Below are positions 10,317-19,766 of a stretch of 64,000 bases of DNA, piece by piece. Origin of the DNA: Crateriforma spongiae (GTDB lineage: Bacteria; Planctomycetota; Planctomycetia; Pirellulales; Pirellulaceae). Position numbers and translations under genes: made by a program. The notes beneath the pieces were generated by a model, which saw only the letters and a list, made by a program, of their open reading frames with translations, was not told the origin of the DNA and made no database searches. Numbering within the stretch: position 1 is the first letter of the stretch; every line of letters begins with the position of its first letter. Location of the stretch: NCBI RefSeq assembly GCF_012290005.1, contig NZ_JAAXMS010000001.1:868001-932000 (forward strand). Reading direction: 5' to 3'.

Positions 10317-10685
10317 TTACAGTTTCAGGCCGCTTTCGCGGGCGGCATCGGCAAACGCTTTCACACGGCCGTGGTATCTGTTGTGTCCACGATCCAGTTT
10401 GACTTCGCTGATACCGGCGGCGGACGCCTTTTCGGCGATCGCTTTGCCGATTTCTGCAGCTGCGTCGCAGTTGCCGCCGACTTTGATCGATTCACGCAAT
10501 GCTTTGTCGCGGGTGCTGGCACTGGCCAGCGTCTTGCCGGACGTATCGTCGATCAGTTGGCAACTGAAGTGCTTCAGCGATCGGTGCACACTTAGACGCG
10601 GCAGCGTGTTGTCGCCACGCAAGCGATTGCGAACGTGATTGCGGCGACGAAGCCGTTTTTTCTGAAGTTGTTTGTTCTTGTCCAT
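10317..10685 (-). CDS. rplR: 50S ribosomal protein L18
   Basis: 122 residues, usual length. It starts MDKNKQLQKKRLRRRNHVRNRLRG, a basic arm followed by PRLSVHRSLKHFSCQLIDD, the conserved 5S rRNA-binding core, and ends in the typical GHNRYHGRVKAFADAARESGLKL. L18 binds 5S rRNA with L5, encoded further upstream in this cluster. Intergenic spaces on either side are 65 and 94 bases, loose for an spc operon. Confidence 0.97.
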   Translation of the reverse strand: MDKNKQLQKKRLRRRNHVRNRLRGDNTLPRLSVHRSLKHFSCQLIDDTSGKTLASASTRDKALRESIKVGGNCDAAAEIGKAIAEKASAAGISEVKLDRGHNRYHGRVKAFADAARESGLKL

Positions 10686-10750
10686 GACGTTTGTTTGCCT
10701 TCGATGGAAAGGGCGGTGACCCTATCGCGGCCGTTGATATTACGGGCCGA

Positions 10751-11290
10751 CTACTTGGTGGCTGCCTTACCAGGCTTGATCTTGACTTGTTCGCCTTGGT
10801 AACGCACACCCTTGCCCTTGTAAGGTTCAGGTTTACGCAGGGCACGGATTTCGGCGGCAAATTGGCCGACCTGTTGCTTGTCACAGCCCTGGACGACGAT
10901 GTGCGTCTGGTCTGGGCAGGTTACGTTCAATCCCGTGGGGATCTTGCGATGCAGTTCGTTGGCATAGCCGACGCGAAGCTGCAAGGTATCGCCGCTGACC
11001 GTTGCCAGATAACCGACGCCCACGACTTCCAAACGCTTTTCATAGCCCTTGGTCACGCCTTCGATCATGTTGGCGACCAAGGCACGTGTCAGACCGTGGC
11101 ATTCACGTGCGACACGAACGTTCGATTTTCGGCTGACGCTGACCTCATCGTCCTCGATCTTAACGTCGATTTCCGGACGGTGTTGAAACGTCAGTTTGCC
11201 CTTGGGGCCTTCCACTTCGATCACACGATTGCTGACGGACACTTTCGCGCCGCCTTCGATCTTGACCGGTTTGTTTCCAATGCGACTCAT
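10751..11290 (-). CDS. rplF: 50S ribosomal protein L6
   Basis: 179 residues with the two tandem alpha/beta repeats of L6. It starts MSRIGNKPVKIEGGAKVSVS, carries GVTKGYEKRLEVVGVGY at the middle and ends with the RKPEPYKGKGVRYQGE signature that contacts the sarcin-ricin loop region. The TAG stop is 65 bases before rplR. The gap upstream to rpsH is 164 bases, one of the larger spaces in the cluster. Confidence 0.97.
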   Translation of the reverse strand: MSRIGNKPVKIEGGAKVSVSNRVIEVEGPKGKLTFQHRPEIDVKIEDDEVSVSRKSNVRVARECHGLTRALVANMIEGVTKGYEKRLEVVGVGYLATVSGDTLQLRVGYANELHRKIPTGLNVTCPDQTHIVVQGCDKQQVGQFAAEIRALRKPEPYKGKGVRYQGEQVKIKPGKAATK

Positions 11291-11454
11291 GTCGATCAGC
11301 TTTCAGTTTCGATTGTCGGTTGACCCAATCGGGTTGTCTGTCGGGATCGCCAACGGGCGACTATCGTTTTCGATGGTTCACGATCAACGTGTCGATGCAA
11401 TGGGCGGCACCGGCCGCTTGGACATCGCTGATCGGTCGTTGACGGATGGGGGGA

Positions 11455-11850
11455 TCAAGAGACTTCGCAAAGAACTTCGCCGCCGACGTTTTCACGGCGG
11501 GCTTCGCGGTCGCTCATGACCCCTTTGCTGGTGCTAATGATTTGGATTCCCATGCCGCCCAATACGGGCTTGAGTTCCTTGCCGCGGCTGTACAGCCGGC
11601 GTCCGGGCTTGCTGACACGCTTGATCGCTTGGATCACGCGTTCGCCGTTGGGCCCGTACTTCAGTTCCAGCCGAAGCGTCTTGGCGGGTTCGGTTTCCTC
11701 TTCCTTCCAATCCCACACAAATCCTTCGCGCTTCAGAACGTCGGCGATGCCTCGCTTGACGCGGCTGCTGGGGATATCGACGAACGGCCGTTCGACACGG
11801 ACGGCGTTGCGAATGCGGGTCAGCATGTCGGCAATCGGGTCAGTCATCAT
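11455..11850 (-). CDS. rpsH: 30S ribosomal protein S8
   Basis: 131 residues. It begins MMTDPIADMLTRIRNAVRVERPFVDIPSS and ends GGMGIQIISTSKGVMSDREARRENVGGEVLCEV, both diagnostic of S8. The C-terminal STSKGVMSDREAR motif binds 16S rRNA helix 21. In E. coli S8 represses the spc operon through the rplE leader; whether that holds here is not visible. The upstream gene rpsZ ends 43 bases before it. Confidence 0.97.
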   Translation of the reverse strand: MMTDPIADMLTRIRNAVRVERPFVDIPSSRVKRGIADVLKREGFVWDWKEEETEPAKTLRLELKYGPNGERVIQAIKRVSKPGRRLYSRGKELKPVLGGMGIQIISTSKGVMSDREARRENVGGEVLCEVS

Positions 11851-11893
11851 GGCGGTAAAGCTCCACGGTCTTCTTATCTACTGGACTCACGAA

Positions 11894-12079
11894 CTACCAA
11901 CTGGCCTTACGCAGACCGGGGATCAAACCACGGTCGGCGTTGTCACGGATGCAAATTCGACAGATGCCAAACTTGCGATACACGCCACGGGGCCGTCCAC
12001 AAAACCGGCATCGGTTTTCACGACGGGTCGAAAACTTCGGGGTCCGCAGGGCTTTTGCGATTTTGGATTTGCTTGCCAC
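11894..12079 (-). CDS. rpsZ: 30S ribosomal protein S14, zinc-binding type
   Basis: 61 residues from a GTG start at 12079; the longer open frame to 12223 overlaps rplE and is not S14. Four cysteines in CRFC and CRIC (residues 24, 27, 40, 43) form the zinc ribbon of the short, zinc-containing S14 type, and [27 protein letters not shown] is the classical ending. It assembles in the 30S head next to S3 and S10, both encoded upstream. The ribosome-binding site is weak, so the start is inferred from family length. Confidence 0.94.
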   Translation of the reverse strand: MASKSKIAKALRTPKFSTRRENRCRFCGRPRGVYRKFGICRICIRDNADRGLIPGLRKASW

Positions 12080-12146
12080 GGCTTGCTTCTGCTTTTGCCT
12101 AAGGTCAATAGTTTTGGCTGGCGGTAATGTTTGATCAGGACGAAAC

Positions 12147-12722
12147 CTAAGCGGCTTCTTCCTTCTTCGGATCGCTCTTGAACGGCATGCCGAACAACGA
12201 CAGCATTTCGCGAGCCTCATCATTGTTTTGCGCGGAAGTGACGAACGTGATGTTCATCCCTTGCGGCCGCGTGTACTTGTCGGGATTCAATTCGGGGAAA
12301 ACCAATTGCTCGGTCAGACCCATGGTGTAGTTGCCACGTCCGTCGAAAGCATTGCGGTTGATACCGCGAAAGTCACGGACACGAGGCAACACGATCGACA
12401 CCAGGCGATCCAGGAATTCGTACATCCGGTCACGACGCAGGGTCACCATGCATCCGATCGGCATGCCTTCCCGCAAACGGAAACCGGCGATGGATTTGCG
12501 AGCGGTGGTGATGACTGGTTTTTGGCCGGTGATTTCGGTCATGCAGTCGACCGCCAAGTCCAAGACCTTCTTGTCACCGACCGCAGCACCCACGCCCATG
12601 TTCAGCGTGATCTTTTCCAAACGAGGAATTTGATGCGGGTTGGTGAAGCGGAACTTTTCTTTCAAAGCAGCACGAATCGATTCTTCGTACTTCTCTTGCA
12701 GTCGTGGTTTGTTCTGTGCCAT
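12147..12722 (-). CDS. rplE: 50S ribosomal protein L5
   Basis: 191 residues. Key stretches are [46 protein letters not shown] and [30 protein letters not shown], all typical of L5, which binds 5S rRNA and tRNA at the central protuberance. The C-terminal tail is a short acidic/lysine extension ([10 protein letters not shown]). It follows rplX by 87 bases and precedes rpsZ by 67 bases. Confidence 0.97.
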   Translation of the reverse strand: MAQNKPRLQEKYEESIRAALKEKFRFTNPHQIPRLEKITLNMGVGAAVGDKKVLDLAVDCMTEITGQKPVITTARKSIAGFRLREGMPIGCMVTLRRDRMYEFLDRLVSIVLPRVRDFRGINRNAFDGRGNYTMGLTEQLVFPELNPDKYTRPQGMNITFVTSAQNNDEAREMLSLFGMPFKSDPKKEEAA

Positions 12723-12809
12723 GGGTCAGGCTATTGCGACGTTGGGTGCCGGCGGTGCCGGGCGATTTGAATTGGACGGTTGCCCCCGATGTTGTCTCGG
12801 CGGCCGGGT

Positions 12810-13151
12810 TTACGACTTTTTAGCCTTGGCCGGTGCGATCTGGCCCAGGCTGGTGCCACTGGCTTTGGCGAAACGTTCTTTGCTGCCGTCTTCCAGGTAG
12901 CGGACACCGATGCGGGTCGGCTTACCGGTCGACGGATCGACCAACATCACGTTGCTGGCACTGATCGGCATCTCTTTGCTCAATCGTCCGCCCTGCGGGT
13001 TCTTCTGGCTGCGGCGAACGTGTTTCCACACGCGAGCGGCGCCTTCGACCACGACCTTGTTCTGTTGGCGGTCGATCTTCAGGATCTTGCCGCGGTGGCC
13101 TTTGTCCGCCCCGGCGACCAGAATCACTTCATCGTCGATTCGAAATTTCAT
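12810..13151 (-). CDS. rplX: 50S ribosomal protein L24
   Basis: 113 residues with the KOW motif at the N-terminus (DEVILVAGADKGHRGKILKIDRQQNKVVVEG). L24 is an early assembly initiator at the 5' end of 23S rRNA. The middle (NPQGGRLSKEMPISASNVMLVDPSTGKPTRIGVR) is conserved, and the tail ends in Lys-rich residues. Start ATG at 13151, 59 bases after rplN. Confidence 0.97.
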   Translation of the reverse strand: MKFRIDDEVILVAGADKGHRGKILKIDRQQNKVVVEGAARVWKHVRRSQKNPQGGRLSKEMPISASNVMLVDPSTGKPTRIGVRYLEDGSKERFAKASGTSLGQIAPAKAKKS

Positions 13152-13210
13152 GGCTGTCTTGTTCCTTGTTTTCCCTTTGATCCGGCATGCCGGCGTTCAC
13201 GGCGATGCGA

Positions 13211-13579
13211 TCAAACCACTTCGTTGGCCAGGCTGACGATCTTCATGAAGTTGCGTTCCCGCAATTCGCGGGCGACCGCACCGAAGATCCGTGTACCACG
13301 AGGGGACTTGTCTTTGTCGATCAAAACCACCGCGTTGCTGTCGAACCGGATGTAGCTTCCGTCCTGGCGACGCGTCGGCTGCTTGGTGCGGACGATGACC
13401 GCACGCACGACCGACTTCTTCTTGATTTCCGAGCCCGGGATCACGCTCTTGACGCTGCACACGATGATGTCGCCAACGGTGGCGAATCGACGCCGGCTGC
13501 CGCCGAGCACCTTGATGCACATCACTTCACGGGCACCCGTGTTGTCGGCGACGTTCAGGCGAGTTTCTTGCTGAATCAT
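13211..13579 (-). CDS. rplN: 50S ribosomal protein L14
   Basis: 122 residues, exactly the common L14 length. It starts [28 protein letters not shown] and contains the [25 protein letters not shown] segment and the [14 protein letters not shown] motif. L14 lies at the subunit interface, where it forms bridges to 16S rRNA. The N-terminal consensus fixes the start. A 131-base gap separates it from rpsQ upstream. Confidence 0.98.
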   Translation of the reverse strand: MIQQETRLNVADNTGAREVMCIKVLGGSRRRFATVGDIIVCSVKSVIPGSEIKKKSVVRAVIVRTKQPTRRQDGSYIRFDSNAVVLIDKDKSPRGTRIFGAVARELRERNFMKIVSLANEVV

Positions 13580-13710
13580 GATTCGGTGAAAATCAAAAAT
13601 GAATGGTGGTTCGTGCGGACTGGGTTTTCGGCGTCCGCCGCCGGGACGACCGTCGGTTTTAAACCCGACCGGCGGTCCATTGTTCGGTTGTCATTGCCGA
13701 CCAGCGGTTG

Positions 13711-14058
13711 TTACTCCGCCGCCGGTTCGTCGCCACTGTGTGCAGCTTCGATGGCTTCTTGTTCGGCCGGTGTTTCACCCTTCCGTGCGGCTCGCAAAGC
13801 GGCCAAGTCGACCTCGGTGGACTTTTCCAAAACCTTGACCAGTCGCCAACGTTTCGTCTTGCTCAGCGGTTGCGACTCGATGATTTCCACCAGGTCGCCG
13901 ACGCCGGATTCATTGTTCTCGTCGTGCACATGGCAAACCGTCTTTCGTTTGACGTACTTGCCGTACTTCGGGTGCTTGACGACACGATTGATTTCCACGC
14001 GACGGGTTTTGGCCATCTTGTCGCTGGTCACCACGCCGGAAACAACACGCTTGGGCAT
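13711..14058 (-). CDS. rpsQ: 30S ribosomal protein S17 with acidic tail
   Basis: 115 residues, about 30 longer than typical S17. The OB-fold core is clear: [71 protein letters not shown]. After it comes an acidic Ala/Glu-rich extension ([21 protein letters not shown]) that is not part of the core rRNA-binding fold. S17 binds the 5' domain of 16S rRNA. Upstream rpmC ends 49 bases away. Confidence 0.96.
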   Translation of the reverse strand: MPKRVVSGVVTSDKMAKTRRVEINRVVKHPKYGKYVKRKTVCHVHDENNESGVGDLVEIIESQPLSKTKRWRLVKVLEKSTEVDLAALRAARKGETPAEQEAIEAAHSGDEPAAE

Positions 14059-14107
14059 TTTGAAATGATTTGGTTGGGGTTTGTCTCGTCAGTCGATCTT
14101 GTCCGGC

Positions 14108-14326
14108 TCAGGCCGTGGCCGATGCGTTTTCGGCGGCAATTCGACGTTCGGTTTGAATGGTCTTGATCCGGGCGATCAGCCGGCGGTTCTTCTTCATTTC
14201 GCTGGGCGTATTCAATCGCTCGGACTGGGATTGAAAACGCAACCGGAACAGCGTCTCGGCCGCTTCTTTTGCGGTCGCTTCGAGCTGCTCGTCGCTCATC
14301 TCGCGCAGTTCAGTGTTGGTTGCCAT
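14108..14326 (-). CDS. rpmC: 50S ribosomal protein L29
   Basis: 72 residues forming the two-helix hairpin of L29: LREMSDEQLEATAKEAAETLFRLRFQ and then the loop and helix NTPSEMKKNRRLIARIKTIQTERR. L29 sits near the polypeptide exit tunnel next to L23. The 223-base gap between rplP and this gene is large for neighbours that usually overlap or nearly touch, and I see no gene in it. Confidence 0.95.
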   Translation of the reverse strand: MATNTELREMSDEQLEATAKEAAETLFRLRFQSQSERLNTPSEMKKNRRLIARIKTIQTERRIAAENASATA

Positions 14327-14549
14327 GAAACTTGATCGGCTGTCGTAAACGTTGTTCGGTGGATTGGTTCGGTTCGGCCGTTGTTGACGGTGGGATTCCG
14401 CTGATTCATGGCGGTCGGTGATGCGTTGATCAACGACCGTCGGCGGTCATCCCGTTGCGGCCTGCCCGTTCGAAAAAGTGATAATTCACCCGGGAATCAA
14501 TGTTCGCGGGATGGCTCACCCGTTTTCGTCGGGCGGTGTCAGTTTCGGC

Positions 14550-14966
14550 TCAGGCCGTTCGCCGCTCGACGAAACGCACCTTGACCGGCAATTTGCTGGC
14601 GAGTCGAGCGAAACAGACTTTGGCCTGTTGCTCGGTCACACCACTCAGTTCGTAAAGGATCGTGCCAGGCTTCACCACGGCTGCCCAAAACTCGGGCTCA
14701 CCCTTCCCCTTACCCATCCGAGTTTCCAACGGTGTGCTGGTCACGGATTTGTCTGGGAAGATGCGAATGTAAAGCTTGCCTTCGCCACGAACGTATTGTT
14801 GGGCCGCGATACGACCGGCTTCGATGGTGGTCGCCTTGATCCAACCAGGTTCCAAGGACTGGATCCCGTAGTCACCAAAGACCACCGTGTTGCCGCGAGT
14901 CGCGCTACCTTTTATACGTCCTCTTTGGCTTTTTCGATGCTTGACCCGTTTGGGCATCAGCGCCAT
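14550..14966 (-). CDS. rplP: 50S ribosomal protein L16
   Basis: 138 residues. It starts [20 protein letters not shown], continues [28 protein letters not shown] and ends in the L16 signature ([24 protein letters not shown], with VRFVERRTA at the end). L16 organises the A-site region of 23S rRNA. Its first 62 bases lie inside the 3' end of rpsC in another frame, so the two genes are probably translationally coupled. Confidence 0.97.
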   Translation of the reverse strand: MALMPKRVKHRKSQRGRIKGSATRGNTVVFGDYGIQSLEPGWIKATTIEAGRIAAQQYVRGEGKLYIRIFPDKSVTSTPLETRMGKGKGEPEFWAAVVKPGTILYELSGVTEQQAKVCFARLASKLPVKVRFVERRTA

Positions 14967-15615
14967 CGGTGTCGTCTCCGTAAGTACCTTGATTAACCCA
15001 GACCTGAATCCCGATGTGCCCCTGTGGCGTCATCGCTTCAGTAATGCCGTAATCGATTTTCGCTTGCAGGGTGCTGAGCGGGATCGATCCGGCGATTTGT
15101 TTTTCACGTCGAGCCATTTCGGCTCCGCCCAACCGGCCGGCCAGTTGGATCTTGATGCCCTTGGCACCAGCGTCCATCGTTTGTTCCAACGAACGTTTCA
15201 TCGTTCGGCGGAAACTGGAACGCTTTTGCAATTGTTGGGCGATGTCTTCGGCGACCAGTTGAGCTTGAAGCTCGGGGCGACCGACTTCTTCGACCTTCAA
15301 GTTGATGCGTCGGCCGACCAGGTTTTGAAGCTCGGCTTGCAGGATTTCAATTTCCTGACCTTTCTTGCCGATGATCAGACCGGGGCGTGCGACGAACATC
15401 ATCACACGGACCTCATCACGAGTCCGTTCGATTTCGATGCGATCGATTCCCGCGTTGCGATACTGCGGACGCTTCGGATGGTTGCAGATGAAGTCGCGAA
15501 TCTTGCGATCTTCAACCAGCAAGTCCGAATAGTCCTGCTTCGACGCATACCAACGGCTTTGCCAGCCGCGGGTTACGCCGGTGCGGAAAGCGACGGGATT
15601 GACTTTTTGTCCCAT
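14905..15615 (-). CDS. rpsC: 30S ribosomal protein S3
   Basis: 236 residues. The start [20 protein letters not shown], the KH domain with [16 protein letters not shown], and [21 protein letters not shown] identify S3, part of the mRNA entry channel and its helicase activity. After the [15 protein letters not shown] stretch there is a 24-residue Asp/Ala then Lys-rich tail (ending KKPKRTYKR), whose codons overlap the start of rplP by 62 bases. The tail looks basic and ribosome-compatible, so I think the overlap is real rather than a missed stop. Confidence 0.96.
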   Translation of the reverse strand: MGQKVNPVAFRTGVTRGWQSRWYASKQDYSDLLVEDRKIRDFICNHPKRPQYRNAGIDRIEIERTRDEVRVMMFVARPGLIIGKKGQEIEILQAELQNLVGRRINLKVEEVGRPELQAQLVAEDIAQQLQKRSSFRRTMKRSLEQTMDAGAKGIKIQLAGRLGGAEMARREKQIAGSIPLSTLQAKIDYGITEAMTPQGHIGIQVWVNQGTYGDDTDGADAQTGQASKKPKRTYKR

Positions 15616-15671
15616 GATGTCGGGTGGATCTTAGGGGCTTTGATGGAAAGCGATTCGACGTTACGCGTCGA

Positions 15672-16031
15672 TTACAGTTCGTCGATCGGCGTCAGGCCGA
15701 CGCGGATATGGCTGAAACGTTTCTTGATCATGAAAGCCATCCCGCGAGCGCGAGGACGGATTCGCTTGAACATCGGACCGCTGTCGATTCGGACGTCGGT
15801 CAAAACCAATTCTTCAATACGGTGGCTGGTGCCGCCGTTCTGATCGGGATCTTGAGCATTGCCGACGGCGCTCTTGATCACTTTTTCCAACATGCGTGCA
15901 CCACGCTGCGGCTGAAACTTCAGTAGGTCCAATGCTTCGTCGGCGTACATGCCGCGAACCATGTTGGCGACCAACCGGACCTTCTGTGCGCTGATGCGTG
16001 CGTTCTTGTGGACTGCGTTGATTTGTGCCAT
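15672..16031 (-). CDS. rplV: 50S ribosomal protein L22
   Basis: 119 residues. The conserved parts are AVHKNARISAQKVRLVANMVRGMYADEALDLLKFQPQRGARMLEKVIKSAVGNA and the exit-tunnel hairpin ending RPRARGMAFMIKKRFSHIRVGL. The tip of that hairpin lines the peptide tunnel near the macrolide site. It follows rpsS by nine bases, the tightest ordinary spacing in the cluster apart from rplC-rplD. Confidence 0.97.
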   Translation of the reverse strand: MAQINAVHKNARISAQKVRLVANMVRGMYADEALDLLKFQPQRGARMLEKVIKSAVGNAQDPDQNGGTSHRIEELVLTDVRIDSGPMFKRIRPRARGMAFMIKKRFSHIRVGLTPIDEL

Positions 16032-16040
16032 GGGATTTTC

Positions 16041-16313
16041 CTATCGCTTGCCGCCCTTGCCGCCGTGACCCTTGAACGTCCGCGTGGGAGCGAATTCGCC
16101 CAACTTGTGGCCCACCATGTCTTCGGTGACCAACACTTTGACGTGCTTACGCCCGTCGTGAACCATGAAGGTCACGTTGACGAACTCGGGGACGATCGTG
16201 CAGGCACGTGCCCAAGTCTTGATGGGTTCCGCCTTCCCCGTTTCCGACTGTTTTTGCACTTTGAAAAACAGCTTCGGGTCGACGTAAGGCCCTTTCTTTT
16301 GACTGCGACTCAT
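16041..16313 (-). CDS. rpsS: 30S ribosomal protein S19
   Basis: 90 residues, standard length. It starts [20 protein letters not shown] and contains [53 protein letters not shown], the S19 consensus. It sits in the 30S head, pairing with S13 and contacting A-site tRNA. The last residues are Gly/Lys-rich. rplB ends 49 bases upstream and rplV starts nine bases downstream. Confidence 0.98.
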   Translation of the reverse strand: MSRSQKKGPYVDPKLFFKVQKQSETGKAEPIKTWARACTIVPEFVNVTFMVHDGRKHVKVLVTEDMVGHKLGEFAPTRTFKGHGGKGGKR

Positions 16314-16362
16314 GTTTGGTGTTTCCGTCTACGCTAGACGCGGGATCGGGGCGATTTTGTGT

Positions 16363-17220
16363 TTACTTCAACTTCAACTGACCGTATCGCCGGCTCTTGC
16401 GACGGCGAACGATGCTGCTGTTGCTTGGTTTACGTTTCTGACGTGTCGAACCACCCTTGGCACTCTTGCCCTGCGGGCTGACCGGGTGACGACCGCCCTT
16501 GGTACGACCTTCACCACCACCATGCGGGTGATCGATCGGGTTCATCGCGGTACCGCGGGTGTGCGGACGACGGCCCAACCAGCGGGCACGTCCGGCTTTA
16601 CCCAGCCGCACGTTCATGTGATCGCTGTTGCCGACTTGACCGATCGTTGCCCGGCATCCGCTGGGGACACGGCGGACTTCGCCACTGGGCAACAACAACT
16701 GGGCCCAATCGGCTTCACGAGCCATCAAGGTCGCCTGCGTTCCGGCCGAACGACAAAGCGTTGCTCCGCCGCCCAACCGCATTTCGATGCAGCAGATCGA
16801 CGTACCGAGCGGGATGTTTTTCAGCGGCAAGCAGTTGCCAACGTTCGGTGCCGCATCGGGACCGCTTTCGACCTTGTCACCGGCTTTCAGTCCGGCCGGT
16901 GCGATGATGTATGCCTTTTCACCGTCGGTGTATTTCAGCAGTGCGATACGTGCCGAACGGTTCGGATCGTACTGGATCGAATCGACGGTCGCAGAAATGC
17001 CATCTTTGACGCGACGAAAATCGATCACGCGATACTTGCGCTTGTGGCCGCCACCACGGTGCCGGGCGGTGATCTTGCCCTGGTTGTTGCGACCGCCGGT
17101 TTTTCGCAGCGGACGCAGCAACGACCGTTCCGGCTTAGCGCCGGGCGTCAAATCCGCAAAGTCGCTGACCGACGCGTTACGTCGTCCGGCGCTGGTCGGC
17201 TTGTATACTCGAATGCCCAT
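16363..17220 (-). CDS. rplB: 50S ribosomal protein L2
   Basis: 285 residues. It starts [21 protein letters not shown]; the RNA-binding core has [28 protein letters not shown], and the C-terminal part has [29 protein letters not shown]. The His in DHPHGGGEG is the residue linked to peptidyl-transferase function. L2 is a primary 23S rRNA binder required for subunit joining. Gaps are 126 bases to rplW upstream and 49 to rpsS downstream. Confidence 0.98.
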   Translation of the reverse strand: MGIRVYKPTSAGRRNASVSDFADLTPGAKPERSLLRPLRKTGGRNNQGKITARHRGGGHKRKYRVIDFRRVKDGISATVDSIQYDPNRSARIALLKYTDGEKAYIIAPAGLKAGDKVESGPDAAPNVGNCLPLKNIPLGTSICCIEMRLGGGATLCRSAGTQATLMAREADWAQLLLPSGEVRRVPSGCRATIGQVGNSDHMNVRLGKAGRARWLGRRPHTRGTAMNPIDHPHGGGEGRTKGGRHPVSPQGKSAKGGSTRQKRKPSNSSIVRRRKSRRYGQLKLK

Positions 17221-17346
17221 GACAGGTCTGATTCAGATGGAAAGGATGTTTGGTGGGGCGTGTCGGTCGCTGACTACGGCGAAGTGAGCCGCGATCCAAT
17301 TCGTTGTTGCGAATAACCGCGAACCCGAAGCGACCGGCGACGCACT

Positions 17347-17670
17347 TTAGAAGAAGTCGATTCGATGATCCGGGTGCAGTTGGATGATCGCCTTCTTCCA
17401 GTCGCTAGTGCGACCGTATCGAAACTTGAATCGCCGCGTCTTGCCTTTGCGAGTCTGGGTACGCACTTTGGCGACCTTGACATCAAACAGCGATTCGACC
17501 GCACGGCGGATGTCAATCTTGTTGGCATCGCGGTGGACTTGGAACGCGTACTGGTTGTTCCGTGTCGCCCGGTGGACACCTTTTTCGGTCACCAAGGGAC
17601 GCAGCAGAATCTGGTGGGGTTCCAGTTCAACGCCGCGATGGGTGGGTTCCGGAGGATTGATCTTGCTCAT
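17347..17670 (-). CDS. rplW: 50S ribosomal protein L23
   Basis: 107 residues from the ATG at 17670, whose A is the last base of the rplD TGA (TGATG), a classical coupling arrangement; a GTG one codon earlier is also possible. The motif HQILLRPLVTEKGVHRA, then NQYAFQVHRDANKIDIRRAVESLFDVKVAKVRTQTRKGK, is L23. It lines the tunnel exit and docks trigger factor and SRP. The N-terminal 15 residues, before the conserved part, are an extra arm. Confidence 0.96.
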   Translation of the reverse strand: MSKINPPEPTHRGVELEPHQILLRPLVTEKGVHRATRNNQYAFQVHRDANKIDIRRAVESLFDVKVAKVRTQTRKGKTRRFKFRYGRTSDWKKAIIQLHPDHRIDFF

Positions 17671-18323
17671 CACTCATCACTCCCTTCGGCGTTGGCCGCG
17701 AAGGTGCCGTCTTTGATTTTGTCCAAGGCCGCTTTGGTGATCAGCATCCGCTTGGGACGAAGCACCGAAAGGGCGTTCAGGTCACGCACTTGAGCGACCG
17801 AGACACCGGTGATGTTGCGGCCACTCTTGTAGATCATGCTGTCCTGATCGCTGGTGGCAACCAACGTCGACACGCCGCCCAGGCCCAAAGCCTTCAGGGT
17901 GCCGGCCATTTGCGAGGTCTTCGGTTCTTCGAACTTCAGGTCGTCCACGACCACGACTTCGCCGTCGTCGATCTTGCTGCGGATGGCCATACGCGTCGCC
18001 AGCTTGATCGCCTTCTTGGGCAATCGGTAGCTGTAGTCGCGAGGGGCGATCGTACGAGCCACGCCACCACCACGGCGGACGTTGGTACGCTTTCCGCCAG
18101 CCCGGGCGTTACCGGTGCCCTTTTGGCGATACAGCTTTTTCTTGCTACCGGCGACCATGCCACGCGTCTTTGCGGCACGACTGCCTTGACGCTGGTTGGC
18201 TTGGTACATCACCACAACGTCGTGCAGCAATTGCTTGCTGATACGGTCGGCGATTTGTTCGGTATCGATGTCGTAGCTGCCGACTTCGCTGCCGGCGGCA
18301 TCATAAACGGGCAGTGTTGCCAT
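17670..18323 (-). CDS. rplD: 50S ribosomal protein L4
   Basis: 217 residues from the ATG at 18323, five bases after the rplC stop; the open frame runs on to 18521 inside rplC but that part is not L4. It begins MATLPVYDAAGSEVGSYDID, and the tunnel loop is visible as TRGMVAGSKKKLYRQKGTGNARAG. L4 contributes to the exit tunnel constriction and in E. coli represses its own operon; the sequence here does not show whether that applies. The end (NAEGSDE) is acidic. Confidence 0.96.
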   Translation of the reverse strand: MATLPVYDAAGSEVGSYDIDTEQIADRISKQLLHDVVVMYQANQRQGSRAAKTRGMVAGSKKKLYRQKGTGNARAGGKRTNVRRGGGVARTIAPRDYSYRLPKKAIKLATRMAIRSKIDDGEVVVVDDLKFEEPKTSQMAGTLKALGLGGVSTLVATSDQDSMIYKSGRNITGVSVAQVRDLNALSVLRPKRMLITKAALDKIKDGTFAANAEGSDE

Positions 18324-18328
18324 AACGC

Positions 18329-19015
18329 TTACCCCAACTTGTTGGTTTGACGGACGGAGACGAAGCCGCCATTGGGGCCGGGAACCGCGCCGCGTACCAG
18401 CAGCAGGTTGTTCTCCGGGTCCACGCGAACGACGTCCAGGTTTCGCACAGTGCTGCGGGCATTTCCATATTGCCCGGACATGCGACGACCTTTGAAGACG
18501 CGACTGGGCGATGCACTGCAACCGGTACCCCCGGCGTGACGGTGGACTTTCTTCACACCGTGTGATGCACGCTGACCGCTGAAATTGTGCCGTTTCATGA
18601 CACCGGCGTAACCACGACCTTTGCTGGTGCCGGTGATGTCCACTTTCTGGACTTCGGCGAATTGGCCGACGGTGACTTCCGCACCGATTTCCAGATCCGT
18701 TGCGCCGCGGAATTCACGGACGAAACGCTTGGGTTCACAATCGGGCTTGGCGGGCAGTTCGACGCCACCTGCCGAGCGTTTCTTTGAACGCTTGCTGTCC
18801 AGCTTGGCGACGTGCCCGCGTTCGCTGCGGTTGGCCAAGCGACGGGGCTTGTCTTCGAAACCCAATTGAACTGCTTCGTAGCCGTCCCGTTCCACGCTGC
18901 GAACTTGCAGCACGTGACAGGGTCCCGCCTGGATCACGGTCACCGGCACGACAGTCCCGTCGTCCTGGTAAACCTGCGTCATTCCGACCTTGCGGCCGAG
19001 TATGGAAGGAGACAT
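18329..19015 (-). CDS. rplC: 50S ribosomal protein L3
   Basis: 228 residues from the ATG at 19015 (MSPSILGRKVGMTQVYQDDG), which fits the family start; a GTG four codons earlier is in frame. RHNFSGQRASHGVKKVHRHAGGTGCSASPSRVFKGRRMSGQYGN is the extension that reaches the peptidyl-transferase centre. A Lys/Arg-rich insertion of about 25 residues (SKRSKKRSAGGVELPAKPD) sits in the middle of the usual fold. Unusually, 224 bases separate it from rpsJ. Confidence 0.96.
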   Translation of the reverse strand: MSPSILGRKVGMTQVYQDDGTVVPVTVIQAGPCHVLQVRSVERDGYEAVQLGFEDKPRRLANRSERGHVAKLDSKRSKKRSAGGVELPAKPDCEPKRFVREFRGATDLEIGAEVTVGQFAEVQKVDITGTSKGRGYAGVMKRHNFSGQRASHGVKKVHRHAGGTGCSASPSRVFKGRRMSGQYGNARSTVRNLDVVRVDPENNLLLVRGAVPGPNGGFVSVRQTNKLG

Positions 19016-19239
19016 AGCAACCTGCACCCCGCCGTATCACGGGGCCCTCAAACGTTCGTATTGGATTCCGAAGTCGCCGAGACCGAACCGAACTCGTGTT
19101 CAAACCTTAAGCAATCAACCCGAGGGCAACGCGAAGGTTGGCGAGCGGTTATCGGCACGGCTTCCATGCATGCAGAAACCAGCGAATAAACCACAAAACG
19201 ACGAGACGACCACCGGGTCGCTTCGCCACGACCGGCTGA

Positions 19240-19566
19240 TTATCGAGCGGACGCCTTGATCTTGATGTCCACGCCAGCCGGCAAACTTAACTTGTTCAAT
19301 GCTTCAATCGTTTTGGCCGTTGCCTGAACGATGTCGATCAGACGCTTGTGCGTCCGGATTTCATATTGCTGCCGAGACTTCTTGTTCACGAACGGACCCG
19401 ACAAAACCGTGTAGCGTTCCACTCGCGTGGGCAACGGGATCGGGCCGTGAACCTCGCTGTGCGTCCGCTTGACGGTATCCACGATCTCCAGAGCGCTCTG
19501 ATCAAGCACAGAGTGATCGTAAGCTTCCATTCGGATGCGGATAACTTCGTTCGTCCCGGCAGACAC
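19240..19566 (-). CDS. rpsJ: 30S ribosomal protein S10
   Basis: 108 residues with a GTG start. It reads [74 protein letters not shown], the S10 consensus; the loop inserts into the 30S head and is also the NusG-binding NusE factor. It is the first gene of the cluster. S12, S7 and elongation-factor genes that sometimes precede it are not here; a divergent gene starts 200 bases away, so the operon promoter should lie at about 19567-19766. Confidence 0.96.
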   Translation of the reverse strand: MSAGTNEVIRIRMEAYDHSVLDQSALEIVDTVKRTHSEVHGPIPLPTRVERYTVLSGPFVNKKSRQQYEIRTHKRLIDIVQATAKTIEALNKLSLPAGVDIKIKASAR

Positions 19567-19766
19567 AGCGACAACCTAAAAAAGGAAATACCAAAGGGCG
19601 TTTCGCAAAACCGCGGCCATGCCGAAAGCATATCGGCGTGCGTACTGGCAGCGTTGCGGGACAACCCCGCTCGGCGAAGGCAAGGAAGGTATGACCCGGC
19701 GAAAAAAACGTCAACAGCTGTTATGAAATTCGGACGAACTTTTTCCGATTACGACCGGATTTTGGC

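Noticed and set aside
10691-15843. Long forward-strand frames opposite the ribosomal genes
   Set aside because: They mirror conserved ribosomal genes and show no domain; products of codon bias.
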